In this document: in pieces, positions 44,925 to 56,520 of the stretch
Position numbering within the stretch: the stretch's first letter is position 1
Layout: each line of letters starts with the position of its first letter
Source of the DNA: Oreohelix idahoensis
Lineage: Eukaryota; Mollusca; Gastropoda; Stylommatophora; Oreohelicidae
Assembly (NCBI GenBank): GCA_024509875.1
Contig: JAMPIV010013730.1
Location: 302,105 to 366,104 of the forward strand
Length of the DNA stretch: 64,000 bases
Direction: 5' to 3'
Position numbers and translations under genes: made by a program
The notes under the pieces: model-generated
Database searches by the model: none
Seen by the model: the letters and a program-made list of their open reading frames with translations, nothing else
Told to the model about the DNA's origin: nothing

Positions 44925-45225
44925 GTGTTCAACAAACTTATGCCAAGTCTTCCTGTCACGCGTCATCAACAAACTTATGCCAAGTCTTCCTGTCACGTGT
45001 CATCAACAAACTTATGCCAAGTCTTCCTGTCACGTGTCATCAACAAACTTATGCCGTCTTCCTGTCACGTGTCATCAACAAACTTATGCCAAGTCTTCCT
45101 GTCACGTGTCATCAACAAACTTATACCTAGTTTTCCTGTCACGTGTCATCAACAAACTTATGCCAAGTCTTCCTGTCACGTGTCATCAACAAACTTATGC
45201 CAAGTCTTCCTGTCACGTGCCATTA
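44925..45225 (+). repeat. 37-bp minisatellite
   Basis: About eight copies of 'CAACAAACTTATGCCAAGTC' plus 'TTCCTGTCACGTGTCAT', one unit shortened. It seems to have grown from a dispersed repeat, since the flanking 45230-45370 resembles 46320-46550, which has a single unit-like 'CAACAAATACACGCCAAGCC'. Frames through it are repeats, not a protein. Confidence 0.92.
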
Positions 45226-45904
45226 GCTTGAGTTCGTTCCATGCCTTCCTCGCCCCCGTTCATTCCTGTCTCTAGTTCTCTTCTCTATGTGTTTTTAGGT
45301 TTCCCTGTATCTCTCTTACCCTGGGGATTCCAGAACCAAGGAATGTCATGTAATGCTATCAATGATGTTTTTAGGAGTCGTAGAATATAGGCATTTAAAA
45401 ATAACAATTTCATTCTAATGACTTTCTGAAGAATCAGTTATGTGTGTGGTTCCGGGAAGGGGGGGGGGGGGATATCTCTGAAGAGACAAGGACAGAAAAG
45501 AACTACACCATTCTCAGGCATGTCTTACAAGGCGACTAATTTGAGGTTGTGTATGGGGGATGGCAACCACATCATGTCAAACAAATCGCCACTGAAACTA
45601 CTGCTGCAAGAACATGTGCATGCTTGGTGCAGGTTTCCTGCATGTAGACAAGCTGCAGGGGTGGTTGAGTGCTCCGTAAAGAGCGCAAAAGAAAAAGTGA
45701 TGAGAATAAACAGCAGAGTGTTAGTAACAATAGTAGTAGTAGTCGTGATACTGTTAATGTCAATTGTAAAGTGGTAGTGTAATAGTGGCTTTAGCAGTGG
45801 GGGTAGTGGTTGTGGTAGTTACTGTTCTTATTGTAAATGTAGCAAGACAAGTGTCAGAAGTGATAACGTCACTATACAGCAAAACCGCTTGTCTTCCGTC
45901 ACAG
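45226..45904. other. Intron before exon candidate 3
   Basis: Holds the dispersed-repeat body to about 45400, a G run at 45459-45470, and GT/AG-rich simple sequence near 45720-45830. No gene seen. Confidence 0.35.
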
Positions 45905-46008
45905 TATCGGACCAACAACGCCTCCTGGGCAGGCTATCAGGATCGTCCTCTTTTTCAAGGTCAGCCTTACACTGACAGATCTGGATATAGAGGAGACAGG
46001 TCTTACAG
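45905..46008 (+). CDS. Host gene exon candidate 3
   Basis: A 104-nt exon (phase 0 in, phase 2 out) with acceptor 'TTGTCTTCCGTCACAG' and donor 'TCTTACAG|GTGAGAA', both good consensus sites. It reads 'YRTNNASWAGYQDRPLFQGQ', 'PYTDRSGYRGDRSY' plus two bases. The split Arg codon (AG|A) is completed exactly by exon candidate 4. The Tyr/Arg/Gly composition continues that of the other exons. Suggests tail-like or adaptor-like sequence, with no domain recognised. Confidence 0.72.
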
Positions 46009-46605
46009 GTGAGAAAATTTATGTGGCTTCTGTTTTGTATTAGTGTTAATATCACGTAATTTTTTATTTATTTTTTCACCCGTTAGCCTTCATGCAAGAG
46101 TCAAACTGATCACTCTTCCCACCACACTTGATGGCAACTGTGGAAAGACAAGACAAACAAGTTGAGAATCCTTGACACGTGTATCTTCTATTTATGCATT
46201 AATTACCCTTTAAATTCCTGGACAAGCTCTAGGAAAATTCAAATAGCTTCAAACTGACCAGTGCTTTCTTTGAAAACCTTCTTTAGACGTCTGAGAGTGT
46301 ACGAAGAAGAAGAAATTCCTTTAGAACACAACACGTTCAACAAATACACGCCAAGCCGTCTGGTCCTGTGCCATCCGTTCAATGTTGTTTCTTCTCTCTG
46401 TTTAATTCCCTTCTCCGTGTGTTTTTAATAGTCTCCCTCAATTTTTCGTACCATAGGTATTCTAAAGAATGGCTGCCTTGTAATGTTATCACTTGGTGTT
46501 ATCACTTGGTGTTATCAGTTGGTGTTATAAATGTGTGTCCTATTCAAAGCCTGCGTCTCCTCCTCATTTGGTTTGGTTTGGTTTGGTTTAGTTTGGTTTG
46601 GTTTT
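46009..46605. other. Intronic stretch with dispersed repeat and simple repeats
   Basis: 46320-46550 resembles 45230-45400. A 15-bp unit (TTATCACTTGGTGTT) repeats three times at 46488-46533, and a (GGTTT)n run lies at 46568-46604. Confidence 0.45.
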
Positions 46606-46720
46606 AAGAACCATCTTCATTGCACACGGATAACTCCATCAGTGCTCCGATCTCCTCCCTTAGGTCACACAAGAAGGATCTCAGCACAGTGCACGAACTC
46701 CGTAGCACCACAATGTGTGT
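46606..46720 (+). repeat. Dispersed repeat, family 4 (copy 1)
   Basis: 'CACACAAGAAGGATCTCAGC' and 'ACAGTGCACGAACTCCGT' recur as the reverse complement at 50365-50410. Confidence 0.65.
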
Positions 46721-46779
46721 ATATAGGAATCACATATTCTATAAATATTTTTGTGGTGGGTAGGTCTCTAATTTTTATA

Positions 46780-47062
46780 TTTTGCCAGTGCAGCGGCCTT
46801 ATGGCCTACTCTTTACGATTTCTAACTGACGTGGGATTTTTAACTTGCACACGGGACCTCTTATTATTTTCGCCCTTATCCGAGAAGGCTAGGCATTCGA
46901 TCTCACCACCCAAGAGACCAGGGGGAGTATTACATCATTGGGACCACTGGTTCCTGAAAAGAAAAAAAATTCCATAAATTATATTCCCTCTTCTGCGAAT
47001 CGAACCCGGTACCTCTAGAATTCGAGGCGGACGCCATACGTCTTAGCCACTCCGACCTCTAT
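46780..47062 (-). repeat. tRNA-derived SINE, family 5
   Basis: On the - strand the head at 46990-47062 reads 'GAGGTCGGAGTGGCTAAGAC' (A-box) and '...GGTACCGGGTTCGATTCGCA' (B-box), a tRNA-like pol III promoter. The body runs leftward through 'TCCCTTGGGTGGTGAGATCG'-type sequence, here 'CTTGGGTGGTGAGATCGAAT', to about 46780. The tRNA fold is not intact. Confidence 0.55.
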
Positions 47063-47139
47063 CTCTTGTACCACAGGTATCTGTCTGTTTCGTTCTATCA
47101 ACTTCACATTGGTTATCTTGTCGTATCATTGCAATCCTT

Positions 47140-47365
47140 TTATTCTGCGCAACCACCCATTTATAAAAGTCTGTATTATTCTACGCAAGCACACATTTAT
47201 AAAAGTCTGTATTTTTCTGCGAAACCACCCATTTATAAAAGTCTGTATTTTTCTGCGTAACCACCCATTTATAAAAGTCTGTATTTTTCTGCGCAACCAC
47301 CCATTTATAAAAGTCTGTTTTATTCTGCGCAAGCACCCATTTATAAAAGTCTGTATTATTTTATT
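47140..47365 (+). repeat. 36-bp minisatellite
   Basis: Between six and seven copies of 'CAACCACCCATTTATAAAAG' plus 'TCTGTATTTTTCTGCG'. Because 36 is divisible by three, frames stay open across it on both strands. That is an arithmetic effect, not coding. Confidence 0.92.
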
Positions 47366-48779
47366 TATTTTTTTGGTTGCAGATTTTGTTGTTCTCCATG
47401 TTTCATAACTATACAATTGTCACAAGGTTTATCAGAGAATTAACTGTGGAGGGTCTGTCCTGGTTGCTCCGATAAGAACGGTGACTCGGAAGTAACAGCC
47501 AGGTTTGAGACAGGGTAGAATCTAGGAGGGCAAATGTGGACGCCGGAATAAGTTCCCTGAATACGGCTCCAGTTATTCAAATTTCCCGTGACATTATTAT
47601 CTCTACTCCGCTATTTCCACTGCCTTGTGTCTCTCAAGCCCCCCACCCTTCCCGTCACACAATGTATTCAGTGGAAAGGAAAAGAAAAATAGCTTTAAAT
47701 CTATCGCAAACTCTTTCTGTCCCTCGCTAATGATGCGCTAACTTGTAACAGAAAGTATGTATTTGCATTACTCAGTCTGACTTTGCTGTTCGCCTTCACC
47801 CTTGCCCAGTCTATTATAACAGCCGGCCTTGAAAAACCAAACCAATCATTTGATTTGCTCAGAAAATTACACAATTAAGTATGTTGTAGAAGATTTAGCT
47901 CTGCGCGTAGACTTTTCATTATAGCCGTGTTAGATAACACCTGTTGAACATGCGCGACACGTGTAACTCTCTGTCGTGAGAAATTCTAATCCACATATAT
48001 AAATTATCAGGTAAATGTAAAGCCTAACACATAAATTCAATAAAAGGAAAGAAGAATGGTAAAGAACAGTGCTGTCACAATGACTGTACTCGAAATTCCC
48101 CTTGTTTTCTACTTCGTCTGCAAATTGTAACGTTTCACGTTGATAGTAAAAGCCTACTGCATCAATACACGCTTTCTACGATAAAACGTGTACTGCATTT
48201 CTAAGAAAAACCTTGAGATACGTAAGCTGACATGACCTAAATTAATACTAGCATTAATTACACTACGTTACCATAAACGAACGCAGATGGACTTAGGATA
48301 GAAAGAAAGAGAGGGCTGAAAGCCGGAACGCATGCAACACTAACACGCGTCTCGCTATACAATTACTGCCATCACGCGTGTAAGGCCACATGCACTAACT
48401 TTTTTTTCAAATCGACAGTGATAAAAAACACTACCCATACGAGAGTTAGGTTTAAAAACCTGAAAAATTCTTATTAGGAAATATGACATTATACTGGTTT
48501 ACGTTTGAAAGCATGACAGTACACCAGACACCATAAAGTTTGGAATTTCCATGAATTGTGGGACCGTGGTCCTAAAGTTATTGAGCAGCACCTGGTCTGA
48601 GCTTTGCTGAATCTAGAGGCTGACAGCATACTCCTGGGTCCAGATAGCGACCAGTGAGGTGTCTCCAGAACACAGGGAAGCTATCGAGCAGAGGAGTCTT
48701 TTCCTGCCGCCATCACGAAAGATAAGCTTCTGTGGCCAGAGGAGCTCAACATTATGTGTCCCCCTCTAAAATTGACATT
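47366..48779. other. Intronic stretch with no recognisable gene
   Basis: AT-rich unique-looking sequence. 48530-48780 may be the outer part of the LTR-like repeat that follows. Confidence 0.3.
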
Positions 48780-49440
48780 ATAATAAAACAGAGGGAAAAT
48801 ACATTGTGTAAATTGATAGGAACTGTGAACTTTTCCCCATACTATTTCCAAGATAAACAAACACTTGAAGTCATGATGACAAATAACAACATAGCTTGAA
48901 AACCAACACCAGTATTACCTCATAGTACTACTACACAACTGACACACATAGGATAATATTAATAAAATATGTCACTACAAGGTTCATATTTATAAATTAT
49001 GTACATATAAATTGTGATTACATTTGATTGTGATTCCTGGTTCACTTTGTAGTTGAATCAGGATATATACTAGTGAAAGTAATTAATACATATATATATA
49101 TTTGAAACTTTACCATAGACTCATTTAAGATAGTCTTATAGAGTGTTAAATGTGTGTGAGTGTCACAGTGTTGTAAAGTGTTGTGGAATAAATTAAATTG
49201 TTTATCTGTCTGTTGTTGTTGTGACTTACACTTCATCATATACATACCCTAGACATTCAACGTAGTCATCACAATATTCCAGAATAATTCTGACTGAGGT
49301 ATAAATGTGGTAGCAAGTAAGGTTATCTGTAAAACACTACACCTATTAGATACAGATACCTTCACAGCTGATCTCAGTCAGTACACTAAGTCCCCTATAA
49401 ATATTTATATCATCCCACTTTACCACACTCTCCACGAAGA
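48780..49440 (+). repeat. LTR-like remnant related to the LTR of element D
   Basis: Ordered similarity with 62330-62590: 'GTGTTATAA', 'CATACCCTAGACATTCAACG' (other copy 'CATTACCCTAGAACTTTAACG'), 'TGGTAGCAAG', 'CCTTCACAGCTGATCTCA' (other copy 'CCTTCACAGCTGACCTCA') and a C-A-C end. No gag or pol follows, so it is probably a solo LTR or fragment. Confidence 0.55.
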
Positions 49441-50344
49441 AAAGTGGCACAATCAGACAATTTTTTAGTGTCAAAGGTCAGTGACCATGTGGCAGTTCTT
49501 CAACCTCAGGTATACTTGATCATGAGAGCGAATGCTGGGTGAGCAAACGATGTTTGATGTATTCTATCTCTGTTATGGTTTATCTTAATGGTAGACCAAT
49601 ATAGGCCTGTCTGCATTAATCTATTGACACTTGTACTGATGACGAAACAAACTCCCACTGATAGTAAGCATTGGTGGACCCACTGAGGACGATTAATGTC
49701 TATATTAATGTCAAACGAACGTATCTTACAATAGGCGAACACTGTGCCTCAATATCAAGTAGAATGGACTCCAAAAACAGTCTTATACGTTGACATTTCT
49801 AACTGGTCAGGAAGTTGTTCTTGTACGAGGACATATACCTGCCTACTTCTATATTTCATAAGTCTGGCCGTTGTTCAAAAGTCGATACGTTCTTCATTAT
49901 ATAATTTCTACTATGTTCTTCTGGCTTGGATGTAGCATACTGGCCCACTACCAGAGTTGGAAACTTAATCCATTAGCCACTTAGAATGTTCGTGAATGAC
50001 CCTAGTCTATGCCTGTACTGAACTAACACTGCTAGCACGTGATTCTCGAACTATCTTCACGTTTGTTAACTAACAATTATCTACATACCATTTTCTTGAC
50101 GAGATGCTTGAACCAAATAACTTGACCGTAGCTCGATAACAACATACTGTTGTTTAGAAGAATCTTGACTTGTCTTCTCTTATATTCTCTGCAAACTGCA
50201 GTCGGTACAACTATTGATTGTAGTACCCGAGCTGGTTTCTAACTTCTGCATCACGTAGATGGCTGCTCCTGTTAGCTTACGCTAACCTTCCCCGAGCAGG
50301 CTTCACCAAGCACAAAAATATTTAAGGATGTGTGATTCCTATGT
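49441..50344. other. Intronic stretch with no recognisable feature
   Basis: Short frames on both strands lack family signatures. Confidence 0.3.
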
Positions 50345-50440
50345 ACACACATTATGATCCTCTCCCGTGCAACGGAGTTCGTGCACTGTGCTGAGATCCT
50401 TCTTGTGTGCAATGAAAATGGTCATTAAAACCAAACCCAA
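50345..50440 (-). repeat. Dispersed repeat, family 4 (copy 2)
   Basis: Reverse-complement match to 46606-46720. Followed at 50447-50505 by four copies of a 16-bp unit (AAACGTGATGAGTTAA). Confidence 0.65.
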
Positions 50441-50862
50441 CAAAGCAAACGTGATGAGTTAAAAGTGATGAGTTAAACGTGATGAGTTAAACGTGATGAG
50501 TTAAATGAAAATTCTCTTTTCTTTTTGTAAGCCCATTTCATCTCAATTTAGTGACGTAACTGGAAGGAAAGATTACAGTTAATATGTTTATCTATAGCCA
50601 TGTTAGAAAAAAAAATGAAGCAGTTTATTTAGATCAGATGATACGATATATTATTGTACCCATTTATTTAACATTTTTTTCAGTCTGTTATGTTGTCATT
50701 TATTGTTTCTTTTTTTGTTTTGTTTTTTACATTATAACGCAATATCAGTTGTGTGAACTCTATGTCTTCTGACATCGTACGAAATCTCAGACAAACATAT
50801 AAATGAAATCTCACGGAATGTGAACAGTTCTTGTGATATAACTTTATTTTCTGCCATTTCAG

Positions 50863-50959
50863 AGAGAAACCCTGGACTTCAAGAGAGAAGTCATCCAATT
50901 ATGTCGTTGATCCTCGCTTTGGAGGATACCATGATGGTATAGGACTTACTAGTAGTAGG
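50863..50959 (+). CDS. Host gene exon candidate 4
   Basis: A 97-nt exon after acceptor 'TTTTCTGCCATTTCAG', ending at donor 'AGTAGG|GTAAGGA'. Its first base completes the Arg codon left by exon candidate 3. It then reads EKPWTSREKSS, 'NYVVDPRFGGYHDGIGL', TSSR and leaves phase 0. 'VVDPRFGGY' echoes 'MVDPRYGSP' of candidate 1. The last 32 bases of the exon and the donor are the first unit of a 43-bp tandem array (50928-51185). Reading past this donor meets TGA within 18 bases, so splicing here is needed to continue the protein. Confidence 0.72.
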
Positions 50960-51185
50960 GTAAGGATGTGCCCATGATGGTATAGGACTTACTAGTAGTA
51001 GGGTAAGGATGTGCCCATGATAGTATAGGACTTACTAGTAGTAGGGTAAGGATGTGCCCATGATGGTATAGGACTTACTAGTAGTAGGGTAAGGATGAGC
51101 CCATGATGGTATAGGACTTACTAGTAGTAGGGTAAGGACGTGCCCATGATGGTAAATGACTTACTAGTAGTAGGGTAATGATGTG
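50928..51185 (+). repeat. 43-bp minisatellite spanning a 5' splice site
   Basis: Six copies of 'CCCATGATGGTATAGGACTT' plus 'ACTAGTAGTAGGGTAAGGATGTG'. Each repeats the exon end and its donor, with GT at 50960, 51003, 51046, 51089, 51132 and 51175. The last unit is changed to GTAATG. The first unit is partly coding. Confidence 0.95.
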
Positions 51186-51469
51186 CATGTCAAGGATAGT
51201 GAAACGTTTTAAAGACTTAACACTGGGAGATTCTTTACTTCAATCTGAGCACTTGGTAAAGGTAAATAAATAAAAGTAAACACACGCAAAGGAAGAGATT
51301 TACAAAATAAAATAGCTTGATTGGGAACCAAAGCTGAAGCATTCACTTTCTAAAGCTCGGATATCATTTACCCACTAAATTAGTACTTTTGCAGCAAGGA
51401 GTATGTGTGCCTCCTGGTGGGTTTTGAGAAAAAAAAGCATTTTCAGTAGACTGCAGGGTCAGTCATCTG
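51186..51469. other. Intronic spacer
   Basis: No feature recognised. Confidence 0.3.
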
Positions 51470-51825
51470 CCTAAGGAAAATTCTCAGAATCTTTTGGCCG
51501 AATACCATCACCAATCAAGAATTACTTACTCGGCGCACGCAAGAGGACATGCACCCCATCATTGCTGGCAGATGCTGGAGGTGGGTTGGCCAACGTCCTC
51601 ACAAGAGACCCTGATGCCATCATAAGAATAGCTATGCTATGAACCTCTGAAGGAAAGCGAAAGAGAGGCCGACCAAAAACAACTTGGCGGAGAACTGTGA
51701 AGGCCGAGATGCAAAGAATGAACCAGAGCTGGGGCACTGCACGAAAGGTGGCCGCCGAGCAAAGTGAAAGCAGTTTGTTGCTGCCCTACATGACGCCATC
51801 AGGTGTGATGGCTGTGACAGGTTAT
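51470..51825 (+). mobile_element. LINE C-terminal fragment, same family as 57197-57752
   Basis: Shifted frames read 'RIFWPNTITNQELLTRR', 'IIAGRCWRWVG' and, after frame changes, blocks equal to 'KRKRGRPKTTWRR' and 'AEMQRMNQSWGT'. Nucleotide blocks such as 'GAGATGCAAAGAATGAACCA' match the other copy. Decayed and 5'-truncated. Confidence 0.72.
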
Positions 51826-52034
51826 GAGAATAGACTACAGAAATCTGTCCGCTTGGCTCACACCGGTGCCCCTCAAATCTTATTCCCCACCTTTGCCCCT
51901 CATTAGCATGTAGAGTTTTGCAACGCACGTCGTGAAGCAACGTCTATTTCTTTTTCTCTGTCTTACAGGCACTAGTGAGTGTTTACAAACAGACCTATTA
52001 GCTAGTCCACGACCGGACAGGTAACAGCCAGCGA

Positions 52035-52235
52035 GTAAGGGCCGTTAACTGAATTATCACGCGAGCGATTGGGAAATCGTTGAATAGTGACAGATCAAAC
52101 AAGAACGCGGAGAGGAAGAGAACGGGTCGTTTATTTGTAGAATCAAGGGCGATAAGACAAAAGTCGTACCTTTAATGGTTACATTTCTCAGGGGGACTTA
52201 AGCGAATGCAAAAAGGGGCGATAACCACAGTTACT
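52035..52235 (+). repeat. Dispersed repeat, family 2 (copy 2)
   Basis: See 16530-16745 for the shared blocks. Here 'ATAGTGACAGATCAAA', 'AATCAAGGGCGATAAGAC' and 'TCTCAGGGGGACTTAAGCG'. It ends just before the (TA)n tract. Confidence 0.55.
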
Positions 52236-52253
52236 GACCACATCCGTTTGTTC

Positions 52254-52421
<168 letters not shown>

Positions 52422-52544
52422 TGCTCAAAAAAAGTTAAAGGCCACTTTCAATTTTTAGGTCATTTCAACTATGCTGTTTTTTAAAAAAACCTGAACACTC
52501 AGTCAAAAAAGTTTTGCTGCATTTTGTTGCATGCTTAAACTTAC

Positions 52545-53088
52545 TTACTTACTTAGTCGTTCCCCTTCTACCGTGAGGTGTAGAGGTTTGGAAGAGAGAG
52601 CGCCAGACCATTCTATCAGCTGTCTTCTTCCTGGCCTGGTTCCATTCTAGTCCTCGGTCCTTCAAAGATTGTCTAATGTTGTCCTCCCAGCGGACTCTGG
52701 GTCGTCCTGGAGGTCTGGATCCCTGGCTCTTTGTTTCCCATGCTTGTCGTGCTAGCCGATCTTCTCCCATTCTGCAGACATGGCCAAACCATCTTAGTTG
52801 GGACTGTTCTATTTGGGTCTGCAGCGGATGGGATTTTAGGCCTTGACGGATCGTCTGGTTGCGGACCATGTCTCCTCTTGTTACTTCAACCACTTTCCTC
52901 AGATACCTCATTTCTGAGGTTTGGATCTGGCTTTTGTGGGTTGTAGTCATTGCCCACGACTCGCATCCATATGTCAAGACTGGGACATAGGTGGAGCGGT
53001 ATACAGCCATCTTCGTTTTCTTACCAACCTCTCTCTTGCTGAGGAATCCTCGATTTATGGCCTGAAAAAGTCTCCCATGCTTAAACAA
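52545..53088 (-). mobile_element. 5'-truncated RTE-type LINE, C-terminal part, frame still open
   Basis: A 179-codon frame on the - strand: 'QAINRGFLSKREVGKKTKMA', 'YVPVLTYGCESWAM', 'MRYLRKVVEVTRGDMVRNQT', 'QLRWFGHVCRMGEDRLA', 'GSRPPGRPRVRWEDNI' and 'RSLFQTSTPHGRRG'. This is the post-RT domain of an RTE-clade LINE distinct from the copy at 2.1-5.2 kb. The 3' end carries an AAGTAAGTAAGTAAG tail (52538-52553). It has no RT domain upstream. 5' truncation is usual for LINE insertions. Confidence 0.82.
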
Positions 53089-53399
53089 TGTTTGTTAATC
53101 TGACAATAAATCAAATCTGTGTTACGTGTGTGTGCCTCCAAGGTCAATGTCGTAAATTTATTTTTAGAGAAAAAGAGTCTAGAAATAGTAGTCCGGTTTA
53201 GAGTGTAGAATGATGATAAAAACTCAGTGATAGAAATGTATATATTAAATATGATGCTCCACAGAGTGCTCGAGGAGAGTAAAGACAGACTTGTTTACGA
53301 CAATTCGTTTCTCTCAATCTTCTCTTCCACTCTCCTGGTCAAACAATTATTTGCCAGTTTTCCAGACACACGTCTGCGCTCACACCGATTTGTTGGACC
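53089..53399. other. Intronic spacer
   Basis: No feature recognised. Confidence 0.3.
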
Positions 53400-53703
53400 T
53401 CAAGACGCAGCAATAGAGACCGCAGTCAGCGACTCATAGCTTGACTGCCTGCGCCAGGACCAGCGAACCAGAGCTGGTCAAGACCGCACTCCACCTCCAC
53501 GTGGTGGTCCTGGAAACAGTCTGCAGCTGTGCAGGCTGGCTGAGCGCGTGTGGATCGAAATGGGAAGGCAAACCCGGTCCTAAAAAATGCCGTGCAGAAG
53601 TCGGATGTGTCGACCGAAAGGTGCAGATATCACAGCTACGTTGTAAACAGACACAACGCAACCACCGTCCTTTTCAGGGCGAACGAAGAAGAAGAAGAAG
53701 AAT
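53400..53703 (+). mobile_element. Probable LINE 3' end with (GAA)n tail
   Basis: GC-richer than its surroundings and ends 'GTCCTTTTCAGGGCGAACGA' followed by AGAAGAAGAAGAAGAAT. That is the same kind of tail as at 8620-8632 and 57197-57210. Coding content not recognised. Confidence 0.42.
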
Positions 53704-55873
53704 ATTAAACAAATAGGGAATGTTTGGGCTTTTTGGTATTCCAACACAGTCCGATATAAGTTTATGATGTTTATTTACCGTAAAGATCAACTCACAAAAA
53801 AACAATATCAAGTGTTACATAAATTTATCATAAGTACAGAAAAAAATGCAAATATCAAGGTAGGGAGGGGGTGAAGAAGATTGGTATCGACTAAGCCCTT
53901 CCCGCTTGTATTAGACAAAGATAAACCCAGTCTCAAGATAGATAGTTATCAGGAGCATAGGAAAGTTAACCCAACAGTGAATTTTATTACTCTGAAAGAG
54001 GTGTTACAATATTAGTTATGGTGGTAGACAAAAATTACTGTTATCCCAATGGTGTCTTCCCTTTCCTAAGCAAAGAAAAAAAAAGGGGGGGGGGGATGAA
54101 AACAGAGTTAACAAATTATCCCACTAAAGGGAACAATGCCGGGTATACAGAAAACGTATTACCCGGTAGGCAAGTTAACAAATGGTTTGTTGCAAAAAAA
54201 TTAAATCTCCTGTCATTCATACACTCTGTGCGGATCCACACTCATATACACCACACACTTACCGAGTTGCAGCATCAGACAATCCCTTAGAATGATAAAC
54301 ACAATAATTAACTCTTGACGTATGACAACTGTCTAGTCCTTCTATGTCCCGCCCCAGATAATGCGAGGATTCACTGAGAGCAAATATTCCCGCTTATCGC
54401 CGGACTTGAAGTTCTAAGAGTTCTTGTGGTTTATTATAAAGAAACGAGTCTATGGGATGGCACTGACGCGGTTCGACATAGGGGTGAAAAATGAGGTGAT
54501 GGTATAATCCTTCACTGCGTGATGATAGCCACTGACCGGGAAAGTTTTTAATCCAGTGAGGAAAAACTAGGCTCGGTCACATTCAGGTAAATCGGTAATC
54601 TCTCACAATAGAACAGTATATAAACTATCGCTACTGGCACTGTTCATCTTCCAGTTTATCTTACAGATTTAATTTGATGATAATAATCAAATGATCTTGG
54701 GTAGGCTTTCTTTCATGTAATTATGTTAGCTAGGCCGCATCGGACCACCACAAGATTTACTTTAAAAAAATGTCTCATCAAACTGTCTGGAAGTTTAAGA
54801 ACCGAGTATGGAAACTCTGAAAGATTTCGTTATTGCTGGGATTGCAAAAGGTGATCAATCTAGAGAAAAAGATAGAAAACCCATAACAACATAATCATAC
54901 TTTAAAACAAATAATCTTCTAAGCGCGCTATAAATTTCCCGTTAAGCCTATTATACACTCGAGTATTTAATTATGTATTTAATAAACACTGCGCGAGTTC
55001 TAGTGGTTAAATCACACATCTATAAATATACGACTTAACTAAATTTATTAATTATAAATTCCTTCGCGACTTTAAAAGTTAATTTAAGCATCTATTATCT
55101 TTTGAAATAATATAATAGATAGATCATTATATTTACAACTGGAACTATTGAGACGGTTTAATTTAATAGGTTTAAATTAACACAAAATCCAATGAAATAT
55201 AATGAATGAACTAGACCACTGATCACTTTACACAACATATATATATTACCGCTTTGTACAGAATAGAATTCACTGCAAATATGTATAAAATCCATGGGAT
55301 GATCTAGCAAGATTTCAAATATCGCTAGTGCTACTATCAAGTTCTGGCCAGCGAATGATGAAGTGTATTTCTTCGTGATCTGTATATCTACAACTGGAAT
55401 GCAAGATGAGTGGGACATGAGAACTTTGACAGCTTTTTTGATCTCATGACTTTGGGGGATCTGACCGCCAAATCCAAAGAGAGAAGCCGCCCCCTGGTCT
55501 CTCGTATCTTCGCTCGCTGCTTGCGTCAGCTTTCCCCGTTCGCTCTGGCTGCGATCGGTTCCGTGCTTAACACCGAGATGCGAAATCGTTTCAGGGACCA
55601 CCACTGTCTTTGATAGCGCCGATAGTCTCCCCTGAAATCCCTCAGTCTGTCTCTTTGATCTCGTGCCGCATACTAAATGAGTCCCGGTCGGTTCGCTCTG
55701 GCGAAACGAAAAGTTACAACAAATGTTCAGGGGTTCTAATGTTATGAAAAGCTAAAGGTCCCTTTAAATCATCCATCATATCAGGGAAAATTCACTTGTC
55801 AAACTAGACGTACGTCACAGTCAATCAAATGTACGTGGTTGAAAGGGAAATAAAGCATGTTTGAAAATGCTTC
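53704..55873. other. Unassigned stretch beside element C
   Basis: By position this could hold the 3' LTR of element C, but I could not find a matching copy right of 59640. G run at 54085-54095. A 148-codon - strand frame at 55158-55604 has no recognisable domain. Confidence 0.35.
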
Positions 55874-56039
55874 CTATGGCAAAGCCTGTTGATAACATTG
55901 CTGAAATTTGCTTTTCACGTGCAAGTCGTGACTATAGTGAACACATATCACCCACTTTTCGGAAGGAACGGGCAATGGGTATGTTTGTAACAATAAACTT
56001 CGCATCGGATGGCAAGGACCGTTTATTTTCTCCACGTTC

Positions 56040-56520
56040 TTCTTAATAGGCCAACTGCATCCGTGAGAAATAGTTTGCCCCAGGAAGTCTAACTGTTCAA
56101 ACCCGATGAGACATTTGCTAGGTCTGGCTGTGAGACCCGTTTCCTGTAGTCTCCTGAGGAGCATAGCAACCGTAGCAATGTGTTCTTCATAGGTTTCCGA
56201 TGCAATTAATATGTCATCCATGAAATTATGGATATGGGGACTTTGCAAAGGTTCTAGAAGCTTCTTCATCATCCTGCTGAACACTCCTGGTGCGTTATGC
56301 AAACCGAACGGCATCACATTAAATGTGTAATGTCCTTCGCTAGTGCTGAAAGCTAACAAAGGTTTAATTTCCTCCTTGACTGGTATTTGATAATAACCTT
56401 TGCTGAGGTCAATCTTGGAGAAGATCTTTGCTTTGCTGAGCTTGGTGAACAACTCAGAAACAGTTTGGAGAGGTTCGGGCTGGAATTCCGTTACAGCGTT
56501 TAGGCCTTTCCTTAAGCTCA
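56040..56520 (-). pseudogene. Element C reverse transcriptase, partial
   Basis: Begins abruptly 'LNAVTEFQPEPLQT', then 'FSKIDLSKGYYQIPVKEEIK', 'NVMPFGLHNAPGVFSRMM', active site 'NFMDDILIASE' and 'QLDFLGQTISHG', after which similarity fades ('KKNVEKING'). RNase H is missing. The first RT residues are fused to integrase by the upstream deletion. The following 55874-56000 does not look like gypsy sequence. Confidence 0.85.

Noticed and set aside
47066..47416. Overlapping open frames on both strands
   Set aside because: The 36-bp minisatellite unit is divisible by three, so frames stay open without being coding.
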